NCBI GenBank assembly: GCA_030062745.1
Contig: CP099839.1
Location: 2,423,001 to 2,487,000, forward strand
DNA: 64,000 nucleotides
DNA from: Capitulum mitella
Lineage: Eukaryota > Arthropoda > Thecostraca > Pollicipedomorpha > Pollicipedidae
Direction of reading: 5' to 3'
Shown: piece by piece, positions 54,191 to 64,000 of the stretch
Numbering within the stretch: position 1 is the first letter of the stretch
Layout of the letters: each line of letters opens with the position of its first letter
Made by a program: the position numbers and the translations under genes
Notes under the pieces: model-generated
Seen by the model: only the letters and a program-made list of their open reading frames with translations
What the model was told of the DNA's origin: nothing
Database searches by the model: none

Positions 54191-57100
54191 GCACGCGTGG
54201 CTTAAAAGCTAGGATCCGCTTAGTTAAAAACTCGGCACATTTCGCTGTTATAGTAGTTTCGGTTTTAGAAGGCTGTCTTCGCTACCCAAGAACAGTGTGA
54301 CGCGAAATGGATATCCTCTCAAAAGAAACTGTACCGCACATCGCATGACACTCTGTGTGTGTGCGTGTGTGTGCGCGCGCTCAAGAATAATGTGCGTGTG
54401 CTGTTTACGGGCAACAAGAAAATGGCTATTTGCCATGTTTTTTCACCTTTTGTTTCGGAAGTAGAGACAATCATCGCAATCAGACCATCAACGCAAAATC
54501 CAAAACAGAATCAAGTACATTTAGAAACGAGGTCTGTCATGCACAGAAGCGAGCAGCAAGGAGTGCGTTACCGTCTTTTATGACAATCCGTGCCCCAAAG
54601 TCCAAAACGAACCAAAGATCCCAAAGGACAGACTGTTTCAAAACCGGTACTGTTGGAAACGGGCAATTCAGTGCTTATAAACCTTGCTTAACAAAGCAAG
54701 TGGCAAGCCCTGGTAAGTGCGAGCTGAGGTATGCATGTCATGAGGCTGACGTCATGAGAGATATTTAGCACGAGACAGTACCTACCGATTTTGCAGTTTT
54801 GTCATGTAATAGGTTAAGATGTGATACGTGCGCAGCAAAAATGTGCGTTAAAAGTAACACGCATATCGACTTTGCTCAATGGATAAAATGGAGAGGCAGG
54901 CACCTTTAGATGCAATAAATAGGCCGAGCACGTAACGTTAACTTTCGCCAGTCCGAATTGTCACGAGAACGCAGTTCCGCTTTTTGGGGCTAGCCAAAAA
55001 CGAAAAGACATACGAATGGGAAACTTAATGTACCTTTTTATTAGCCATTTTTACACCCTGCATCAAGTTTTAAAACTCATGATCACTTTAAGGTCAATTG
55101 ACCTAGGATACGTCAAATAAAACCATGTTCCAAAAAAAGGAAACTGGCGTAAAATTTTGGGAAATGTATCGATTGCCATCACACTTTGCGCATTGATAGA
55201 ATATCACAAATGAAACGAATCTATTATCTGCAATTTTTCGGAAATTTGCACACAATTAACCGTAAGTCAGCTGAACCTTCGAGTTTTTTTACGTTTGTTA
55301 TTGAGACTGTGGGACTGGTTCGTCGAATCTGGGGTTTGAATATACAACCATGGTGTTTCTCACCTCATTTCCAAACGTAATTGTACTCCCTTGACCCGTG
55401 ACCTGGTGTCAGATCATGTTTCATACCGAATATCTTCAGACCCGCAACGGAAAACAATTCTTTGGTTTACAGTTGTTTGCTTTCGTCGTGGACTTATTTG
55501 CCGAGGGTGACCCAGTCCCATTTCACCCAGGCTGACCTGATTTGGCCTTTTGAAATATTGCATTTGTTTTCAATAGGAAAGCATTTTGTATGACCGCAAA
55601 TGATAAGAACTGTACCTCATGCCTTTCTCCTATACAGTTTGTTGTAATGCCCCAGTTCTGTTATTTTTGTTCGCCAAAATAAGAATCCTTGACGTCGCTA
55701 AAACAAGCTTCCCATCAAATATTAGGCTTTTACACTGGGGCCGTTGCCCGCCGCCCGGTGTCTGTGTGACCCACACAAAGAAAATGCTTTTGGGGGGCTT
55801 TGTAATCAGGACGGATATTGCATGAGCCGATGTGGGAATCTATGCTATGTCATGTCGGATCAATGAAAATGCGGCAGATGATGCGACAGACAGACAGACC
55901 AGAAACTCCCGACTTATACCCATCAAAAGTTTGACCTAGGTTGACCTTGTTTGACCGCAGCCTGATAGTTAGCAGACTTGATATGTATCGTAAACACATT
56001 ATTCCACACTAACTAACCAAAACACAGATCTCTTTCAAAGTGAGCAAACACAACTCCTGCCCTTACAAAAAGGCGAAAATTGTCCTTCACTTTCAGGCTC
56101 GCGTGAAATGGCCACATTTGACCTCGAGTGTTCTTTTACTGTACCAAATAGGCAAATCAGTCCTTCTTGTTACTTCTAAACTCTACGAGGACACAGAAAC
56201 GACTTAATTACCATAGTTTTCTCCTCAGAGATGTCAACAGGTGATTTGGCATTAGACGACCTCTGGTGGCCTTGACAATGACCTGATTGGACTAAATCTG
56301 GGTGCTTTCTTCCAGTTTCGACAAGAGCTTTTCAACGCTTTCTAACGGTGTTTTTAGTTTTTTCCTGTGTGACTTATAGACAGTTTTCGAGATTTTGTGT
56401 TTCTCATGACCCCCACACCCACTCTTGGATCGGCGAAGGTGGATCCGGAGGCCGGCCCGGCGAGGGTTAAACGACCACGGCGTTCCGACCACTGAAAGCT
56501 GTGATCCAAGCAATGCGTCACGAACTTTCTTCGTAGCTGGTTTTCAGGCTGAAATTAAGGGCATTTTCATGCCGAGCTGGCACAGCTTTTCTGCATTGTC
56601 CGGAGGTGCTCGTTGACTACGTTAAGTTTACTCGACGTTTCTTATATTTTCAGCCAAAAAATAATGGTGAATCAGTTTCGTTAAGGCACTAAAAGTGCCA
56701 AAGACCCAAGTGCATACTTTTTACTAACAACCCTGCGTCATAAACAATTTGTAAGTACCGATCTCACTAAAAAGCGCAGTATTGCATATCCCATTGTAAC
56801 GAAGCTTAAGCAATAAGGAATTCACTGACTTCTGGGGCTGAGATCTTCAGGCGTCCGAACCGTAAGTCCGCGGTCTGGTCTCTCAGGCGGACGCTGAGAG
56901 GCCAACCGGTCTTACCAACGTAGTTGGCGCAGCACTGGCAGAAAAAACTTGTACACAGCGCCCATTGCCGCCTTCTCAAGACACTGGATCTTAAGGCTTG
57001 ATGTATCGGTCGTGCACACCGCTACAGCGATGTACCACCCGTGTGCCACGAGACCGGAGGAGTCTGGACATGGCTTCACTCGTTCTTTTGTCGTACGTAA

Positions 57101-59672
57101 TGGAGACGTACATTCGTGTTATTGCGTCCGGTGTTTTTGTTACGCCGATAGTGCATGGGGCTGGTGGAAGCGTCTTTCGTGTTATTAGCCTTGGTATGAA
57201 CTGTTCTAGGATATCCACTCGATAAGAAGATGTTTTGATGTTCATGAGGTCTTCCCCCAGATCCTTCCTGTCGCGGTTGTGTTATGATGTTATCATACAT
57301 GTGTACTTGCATATATACATGTTGAGTACCGTTCGTAAAGCATTTTGTAAAACATGTCTTCATAATTGTTGGGTGGTTTGATTCATATTTTAAGAATGCG
57401 TTCGATGTCGCGGGCTTCTTGTATACCTCTGCTTTTAGCTTGCTGCTAACTAGATGTAGTATTCACGAAGGCAGTTGTAGGTTTTGATCAAGCCACGTGG
57501 TAAGCTGGATGTCTCTGCAACCGGTGTTCACATTTTGATGGAAGAACTGTCGTTTCTTTGCTTCCTATTTTGCATTACAAAATCGGATATTTGACCTTGG
57601 ATGCGTTGTCTATCGGGTGAGTTACCTGAGAAGTTTGCTGAAGCTATTAGCATTCTGCTTAATTAAAACATTGCAAGCAGGGAACGAAGAGGAAAACTTA
57701 ACCATGCCCATGGCCCATAATCCAGAGATTTTGCATAACGATTGGCCTTTTCTGGTTCGGTGCTGGCAAGAGACGTTTGGGAAAAGAGAGAGAAGCAGAC
57801 AGAAACAGAGAAGGGGCCCAGTGATTAAGTGTATGCTTGCATCCATAGTCATTCCACTGATTTTTGAGGCGCTCCCCCCTCGACTTTGGAACCGCTTCCG
57901 CGCCCCTGGTAGTCTTAACCCGGCACCGCCTGGGTGGGGGGAGGCAAACAGGGCGCCTTCCTCGGTTTTTCGAGAATAAGTGCTGAACCATTGGAGCCAG
58001 CCTAACCAGACTTCCAGTACCTGACCACCGATGAATTGTATTCTGACATCAAAACTATTTTCATGCCAGATCATTTCATGGACACATGACGTCGTAAGTG
58101 AACCCTTGCGTGTTTTAGACTCTTCGGGCGGTGGCGCTAACGTGCTTCGTTTTTTGATAATATGCGCCAATATAATGCATGGATTATCTAGATTTACATA
58201 AAACACGGTCCCAAAAAGGATAAACAACCGTCTCACGTCAACATTTCAACAAGCCACGTCATGCTAGCTCACACGTATGATGACAGTTGGGCATGCCTTG
58301 CATCGAGAGTAATAGGAGTGGTTGCCGTTGACCTTTCCCATCGTTCAAGCCAGAAAGGCAAATTTACTTGCGCCTCTCAGCAAGGTTCACCAAATGCGAT
58401 GTGCGGTCATGTCAAATGACATCATAGGTGGATGTCTGGCGAAGATTGTTCACAAGCCGCAGAGAAAAATTCCTATTCCTAGTCAGAAAAAATGGGTGTC
58501 TATTCTGACCTGGCTTGGGCTTGGCCCGACAAGGAGCAGACAGCGCAGATTTTATTTTCACGAGATGTCATTTCAGCTCTGTTGTTTGAAACATTTAAGA
58601 ATCCCAGCGAGAAACTATTGCTCTTAAGCAGGAAGAGTAATGCAATCTTCTCTGCCTTGACCTAGATTGACCTTAACTGGATGAAAAGCAAATAATGCAG
58701 AAATGACCATCAGAAGGTTTCATTTCAGTCCTTTTTGTTAAGTGAATCAAAACGGCTGCGAGTGAGTATCGATTTTTGACAGGTAAAGTAAGACCAATAT
58801 TTCACCCGACTCAGGTTGATCTTGACCCAACATTTTTAACATTAGTTCATGCTTCAGATGTAGAAGATCGCGACATTTCGTTTGATATCTAGCTGAAGGC
58901 TCTAAGACCAGTATTGCCGATGATATCATGTACGAACCGGTGTCAGTTTTCCGGATGTCATGTTATGCGTTTCACGCGGCCTGTGACGTCATCATTCACG
59001 TGACCAGGGCCAACGTAATATTTTGTGAACTGCAAGACTCAAGGCTATCGGTCGGTAGCAGACAAGTTCCGATCCGATGTTTGGATCCTGAGACAACAGG
59101 GGGTGCCATTTTTTACTTCCCCAGAAGGTCGCGGGCACAAAAACGCGCCAGGCGGTGCCACATCAAATTAGACAGGTTTCCCAGAGAATGCACCCATAGG
59201 GGAATCTGCACTAAGGGGTGGGATACATACATATGAGCGCACATAATAACGTGCGCTCACGATTTGGTCCTCATGCCCCAGGCTAAAAATAATAAATCAT
59301 AAAGGGCCAACTTCGGTAAGAACATCCCATCGCAAGACACAGCCTTTAGAGGGTATTTTTTGAAGCTGCTTCCCGACCTGAACCAGTTTGCGAATAAAGA
59401 ATCTTGGGCTTTTTGACGTCGGTCTTCCGACATCACCACCGAACAACGTCGGCCCGCCAGCCCTCCTTCGATCTGTGCTCTCCGGCCTCCAACCAGACGT
59501 CGGCCCTCTGCCTTTCTGTAAGAGGACCGCAGCGCTGCCTGAGTCAGAGGTGTCAGCAGGTGGCGCCATGGTCGCGGCGCTGCAGTGGTCCGGCGGCGGC
59601 CTGGCGGGACTGGGCCCTGCTCTCTGACCGTCTCTCTGATCAGGCATCCCGTCCGGGTCGGGCTGACTACAT
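54191..59672. other. No gene recognised; scattered TGACCT blocks
   Basis: Short ORFs only. TGACCT-type clusters recur near 55085-55110, 55390-55545, 55930-55960, 56100-56280 and 58650-58830. A GT-rich stretch lies at 54353-54378. Bases 57840-57960 carry a CTTCCGCGCCCCTGG segment like the ends of hAT-type elements, but no partner end was found. I cannot support any host gene here. Confidence 0.4.
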
Positions 59673-59673
59673 A

Positions 59674-59820
59674 CAGGCGCGGCCAGGGGGACCGGCCCCT
59701 TCCCGTTAGGCCCCCATTTTTGGTGAAAACCATTGCACGTCTTCCCGGCAGGCGGTTTCGCATGAATTCAGTTCAAACTGAAGTCCGCACCCCCTCAAGA
59801 AAATCCTGGCTGCGCCCCTG
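59674..59820. mobile_element. 147-bp hAT-like MITE, copy 1
   Basis: It starts CAGGCGCGGCCAGGGGG and ends CCTGGCTGCGCCCCTG, an imperfect terminal inverted repeat. The flanks carry TGACTACA and TGACTACG next to the ends, compatible with an 8-bp target duplication. Internally, AAAACCATTGCAC and CTGAAGTCC match copy 2 at 61931. Confidence 0.75.
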
Positions 59821-59907
59821 TGACTACGAGCACGTGCCCGGGGCTCCTGCTGGGTGAAACTGCAGCCAACGTCAAGCCTTGCAGGTGGCATTTCAAACTC
59901 AACCGGC

Positions 59908-61850
59908 CAGGGGCGGATTCAGGATTCCGCTAGGGGACGGGGCCATCGGTCAGCGCGGGGCCCCCCTCCCAGCCCCCCCCCCATTTTTTTGCTCTTCAGA
60001 TATGAAATACGCTGATCTTCCTGGGCTTAAGGGGAAATATTTGATGAAGTTTTGCGTTTTTTACCTTAAGCCTAGTAACCAAAAACATTCAAGCTCGTCG
60101 CCTTCTTTGAGAAAGTTTTGCGTTTTGTTTCCCTACAAAGTCGCCGAAATATGGCAACAACGGCAGGATTTTAGGCGGCTGCGTCCCTCCCTCTGTTTTA
60201 AATGTCGTGTCTGTATCTGGTCAAGGAACTCATCTGTTCCTCGTGGTTTTTGGACATTATTTTACAAGTTTAGGTTAGGTTCCCTCTTGCATGTACAAAG
60301 GCACTTTTAGTGGTCTCGGGCCGCTTGCTGTACCAGCGCCCTCTAATTGTCTTGGGTTCCTTTTGCAGTTTCACGTCTCCTTCAGGACGTCTTAGGTGTT
60401 CTTTTGGCAGTCTCAGGGGCACGTCGAGGAATTTCATGGCCCCATCTGGCAGTTACAGGGATACTTGAGCCATATCGGGTTTCCTGCTGTTGTCCCTAGG
60501 GAATTTTTGCCATCTAAGGAGCCCCTCAGGCAGTAACAAGGGCCCTCCATAAGGACCCTTTCTGCCGCGACAGAGGCGCCTCTGGCAATATTCTAGGCCC
60601 TTTGGCCGTTTCAGGAGCTGTGTGGACGTTTCAAGATTTAGTAGTTCCAGGGGCCCATCTAGTCGTCTCAGTGGCCCCTAATGCTAGAGACTGCAAGTTA
60701 ACAGTTTGAAAGGCCCCTCTCTAGCAGTCTCAGTAGCCCCCTGCTGTCCTGGGTGCCCCTCTTTTCGTCCCCGGGGAAACATTGTTGCCACTCATGGCCC
60801 CCATGACACTAACAAAAGGGCTCTTCGAAATTTCAGGGTCCCTGTGCAGTGTCATGGATCCTCTGGACGTCTCCGGTTGTCTCTATGGCTGTATCAAGGG
60901 TCTTCACCTATTACATGAGATATATATTTCAGTCTTAGGGTCCCTCTAGCCGAATCAGTGGACATTACTGGCATTTCAGGGGCTTCACTGGCACTCTCAG
61001 GGGCATCTTTTCCGTGACAGGAGCCTGCCTACCACACTCGGGCGCCCTAGCCGTCCAGGGACCCAATACCGTCTGAGAGGTCCTCTTACCGTTTTCTCCT
61101 CGCAGGGACCTTCCGACCTTTTGGGCTGTCTCAGGACCCATCTGACCTTTCCGGGGCCCCCTGACAGTATCAGGAACCTCTCAGGTTCTCAAAAAGACCT
61201 CTGTAGGCCATTTGGGGTTCTTCTCGAGGCTGAGGTCACTGGCTGGCCAGGGTCTCCCTATGTCATGCTAGACACCTTCTTGAGTTACTGCCGTCTCGGG
61301 GCCTCTCTGGCACTTTTAGTGCTCTGATGGGCCCTTTGCCGTGCTGGGACCCCTTGCGATCCCAGGGGCCCTTGGGGAGTGTTAGGGGCCTTTCCATTCG
61401 CCTAAGAGACCATCTTGCCGTTTAAGGGTCTCACTAACCTTCCCGGGGCCCTCTGACTGCATCAGGAATCTGCAGCTTTTCATACAGATCCGTGGAACCC
61501 ATTCGGGACCCATATGACATTCCAGTGGCCCCTATGCTGTCTCAGGGACCCTTTGACCCATCTGGCGGCCTCAGGAACAATATGCCGTGTTGGGGTACTG
61601 TTGTGGTCTCTGGGGCCCTTTGAGAGCTTCAGGGTCCCTTCTATGCGTTCCAGGGGTCATCTAACCCTCTCAGAGGCCTCCCTGACTGCATTAAGTTACG
61701 TTTTCACAGAGACCCCGTGAGGCTCATACGGTGCCCCTTCAGGACCCCTTTTGAGTCTAAAAGGGCCCCAAAAGAGCCGGCCTGAGAGAGCCCCTTCAGG
61801 GCCCCTCTCATTGGTCCCTTCTGAGGCCTCGGGGGGGGGGGGCGATCGCC
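59908..61850 (+). mobile_element. Complex CTCAGGGGCC-rich repeat element, copy B
   Basis: It starts CAGGGGCGGATTCAGG. It contains in one piece the sequences that are split in copy A (38059-40672 and 46921-47660). Short C-rich units with CTCAGGGGCC repeat through it. No transposase or long ORF is visible, and a matching terminal inverted repeat at the right end was not found. Confidence 0.7.
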
Positions 61851-61930
61851 CCCATCGTCCCCTGTGGATTCGTGCTTGCTATCGGCAGGCCATGGCAGTA
61901 GTGTAGTCTCTTCGAGCACTCCGCTGTCCA

Positions 61931-62077
61931 CAGGCGCAGCCAAGGGGGCCCTGAGCCTTCCCCTAGACCCTCATTTTTTATGAAAACCATTGCACATCGT
62001 CTTCCCAGCGGACGGTTTTCGTATAATTTCAGTTCACACTGAAGTCCCCCTCGTAAGAAAATCTGGCTGCGCCCCTG
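61931..62077. mobile_element. 147-bp hAT-like MITE, copy 2
   Basis: It starts CAGGCGCAGCCAAGGGGG and ends CTGGCTGCGCCCCTG, has the same length and orientation as copy 1 and about 80-85 percent identity to it. The flanks show no clear target duplication. Confidence 0.75.
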
Positions 62078-62085
62078 CCATTTTC

Positions 62086-62087
<2 letters not shown>

Positions 62088-62136
<49 letters not shown>

Positions 62137-62213
62137 GGGAGGGGAGAGGGAGGAGACTAAGAGACAGGAGAGAGAGACAGAGAGACAGAAGAAGAAGAGG
62201 GGAAGAAAAAGAA

Positions 62214-62281
<68 letters not shown>
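62088..62281. repeat. (GA)n microsatellite in two runs
   Basis: Two nearly pure AG runs (about 62088-62130 and 62214-62281) are separated by G-rich and A-rich purine sequence; the whole 190 bases is almost pyrimidine-free. Confidence 0.97.
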
Positions 62282-62284
<3 letters not shown>

Positions 62285-62792
62285 ATCTCGGTAAATTATC
62301 TCTATGACGCGAAGGTATGAAAGGTGGAACTTTCCATGAAAAAATCTTGATTAAATTTGAACTGATGCAAGAAAGCCCCATTTTGGTGCAGAGTAACATT
62401 GATTTTAGGTCATACGCTGTTTGGATAGAAGAACAAGTGTGTAGCTTGGTGTTCTGTTTCAAAATTATTATGATCATACAGTGTTCTGTATTTCATATTT
62501 CAGTGTTCAGTCTACATCAAAAGGATAAGAGAATACTTGCATTCCCAGATCTCGCACCCTGCTCAGGATGCATGGTACGTGCGCTTGACAAATGACGTTA
62601 TGCGAGTTTCATTGTAATTTTACCGACAGCGTAGACTGAATGGTAAAGGTAACGCTAAATATCAGTGGATTAATCGCACAGAAATAATAAAGAAATAAAA
62701 AAAACATGCGTACGGTTTTTGGTTGACTTTGGATTACATGTACCCAACTATCAGAGGCAACAATAATACATGACTTGGCATTTGTAATGAAG
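62282..62792. other. No gene recognised
   Basis: AT-rich, short ORFs only. Confidence 0.35.
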
Positions 62793-62800
62793 GTAGCGCA

Positions 62801-63066
62801 GCAGGGACGTAGCCAAGGGGGGCCATGGGGGCCATGCCCCCCTGAGCCTAGCGGTCTACACTAGATATATAGCGATTTCGCAGGAATACGGAAGTGATCA
62901 TATACACATCGCAAAAGCAAACATTCCATGTGTTCCTGTAGGTAAAATATGAGGTCAGTTACATAAAATTGCTGTTTTTTTTCTATAAATTTCGTTTTAC
63001 GCCAGCAGCGTGTGACGGAATTTTACATTTGCCCCCCACCCTGAGGACATCCCTGGCTACCTGCCT
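62801..63066. mobile_element. 266-bp hAT-like non-autonomous element with 8-bp target duplication
   Basis: The left end GCAGGGACGTAGCCAAGGGG and the right end CATCCCTGGCTACCTGCCT are imperfect inverted repeats. GTAGCGCA (62793-62800) and GTGGCGCA (63067-63074) flank it, one mismatch in eight. Length 8 is the hAT target-site size. It contains GGCCATGGGGGCCATGCCCCCC near the left end and no ORF. Confidence 0.75.
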
Positions 63067-64000
63067 GTGGCGCAGACACCGCTATAGCGGAAAACGCATC
63101 AACTTCAGAAAGGCAAGTTCAGGGTGTTATCGCGTGTGCAAGGTCGGTTCAGTTTAAACTATGCACATCCTGACATCGCGGTCTGCTGCTCCAAATGGTT
63201 CTGGGACGGCCATCGTCGTCAGGTTTACTGGACAGAGCACGTGCAGATCCCGAATGCCCTTCAACTGCCTCTCCAGGAGATACCGACTTTCTGAGACAGC
63301 TGAATCTGTGACTGTGGTTGTTCGACAAGGAGTCATGTTTGGTGACCCTTACAGCGCTTTTGCTCAAACTCAGAAGGGGATCGTGCACGATTCAACATTA
63401 TGCACAGGGCTACAGCGGTCTGTGCTCACCTAGTGTCTGCAACGGGCACCGAAATCATCCCCATCGTCATCTTCGATCAGTTTAAAAAAGATGGAACACG
63501 GTCATTCCCAGGACAATGCTCGCACGTCTGCAACATGCGGTTCGAATCATTGCTGTTGCAAATTGCATTGCCAGTCAGGTCGCAGTATGTCATACCTTTG
63601 CTTCCGAGGGATTCTATCATGAGTTCAGTGTTTCGGTGGTAAAGACAAACACAGACTCTGCTGTTAGCGAGTACGCAGTGCCTTGGTCCCGTGGAGCAGC
63701 AAGATGAAACCCCATATGGTCATTGGTCAAAACGCCATATGGTCACTGAAAATGACCATATGGCGATATCTCCAAGCGTAATCATCTCCAGCTAGCCAGA
63801 TCAGCCATATATATAAACAACCAACCTTTTTAGAGTGCGACGATACCAAGCTGCACATTCGCTACGCCACCCAAGCACTGTGCGGCCGGAAACGAAAGTA
63901 ACACTGGTTAAAACATGTTTCCTTCTTTACGGCGTCGTTTTGTACGCTGACCCATGTAACAGGACAAATGTAATGAAATATTTATGGAAAAATAACATCT
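63067..64000. other. No gene recognised at the right edge
   Basis: GC rises to about half and open frames of 80-90 codons occur on both strands (for example 63161-63433 +), but none carries a motif I know. It ends with the hairpin at 63733-63765. Confidence 0.35.
63733..63765. repeat. Perfect hairpin, 13-bp arms, with a third arm copy
   Basis: CGCCATATGGTCA and TGACCATATGGCG are exact complements around CTGAAAA. A further CCATATGGTCAT lies just upstream at about 63713. Confidence 0.9.

Noticed and set aside
57617-58236. 120 and 204 codon ORFs on opposite strands
   Set aside because: No motif, and the region includes a C-rich repeat-end-like segment; probably chance.

Overview
The window is eukaryotic nuclear DNA, most likely from an arthropod and perhaps a crustacean. 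It has many short GC-rich exons separated by introns of a few hundred bases, strong G/C third-codon preference, long dinucleotide runs, minisatellites, a decayed CR1/Jockey-like LINE and many hAT-like short elements. The species is not identifiable from what I can see; a barnacle-like genome is only a guess from codon use.

Bases 1-3206 (+ strand) hold the 3' part of a gene whose start lies outside the window. Four exons, all joined in phase 1, encode about 703 residues of low-complexity Pro/Ala/Arg-rich protein studded with tyrosine motifs (YVNV, YVNI, YANV, IYDV, NYEPI, SYIV, NYATVY) of the kind that phosphotyrosine adaptors use. I do not recognise the family.

Bases 5098-36337 (- strand) hold an apparently whole ABCC5 (MRP5)-type ABC exporter gene in 26 exons. 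The two genes are convergent. All 25 splice junctions can be placed with a GT donor, an AG acceptor and matching codon phase. The model gives about 1410 residues (human ABCC5 is about 1437) with two six-helix membrane domains and two ATPase domains; the first exon (36186-36337) is the least certain. The final exon needs a one-base correction to keep the conserved C-terminus. Intron 10 carries an antisense LINE, and intron 3 carries a possible + strand pseudogene and a 64-bp insertion with a 12-bp target-site duplication.

The most unusual thing in the gene is that several introns contain tandem arrays whose units are copies of the neighbouring exon edge: a 41-bp array multiplying the 5' splice site of exon 19 and a 78-bp array multiplying the 3' splice site of exon 13. 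A truncated copy of the exon 18 head and a 33-bp array ending flush at the exon 12 acceptor add to the pattern.

From about 36.4 to 37.4 kb there is a promoter-like stretch (CRE, CCAAT and ETS-type sites). From 37.4 kb to the end I see no recognisable host gene. This part is repeat territory: a 154-bp satellite rich in TGACCT nuclear-receptor half-sites and related diverged blocks; two copies of a complex CTCAGGGGCC-rich element, one of them split by about 6.2 kb of other DNA; two 147-bp hAT-like MITEs flanking the second copy; a fold-back element; a paired dispersed repeat near 50-54 kb; a small hAT-like element with an 8-bp target duplication; and GA microsatellites.
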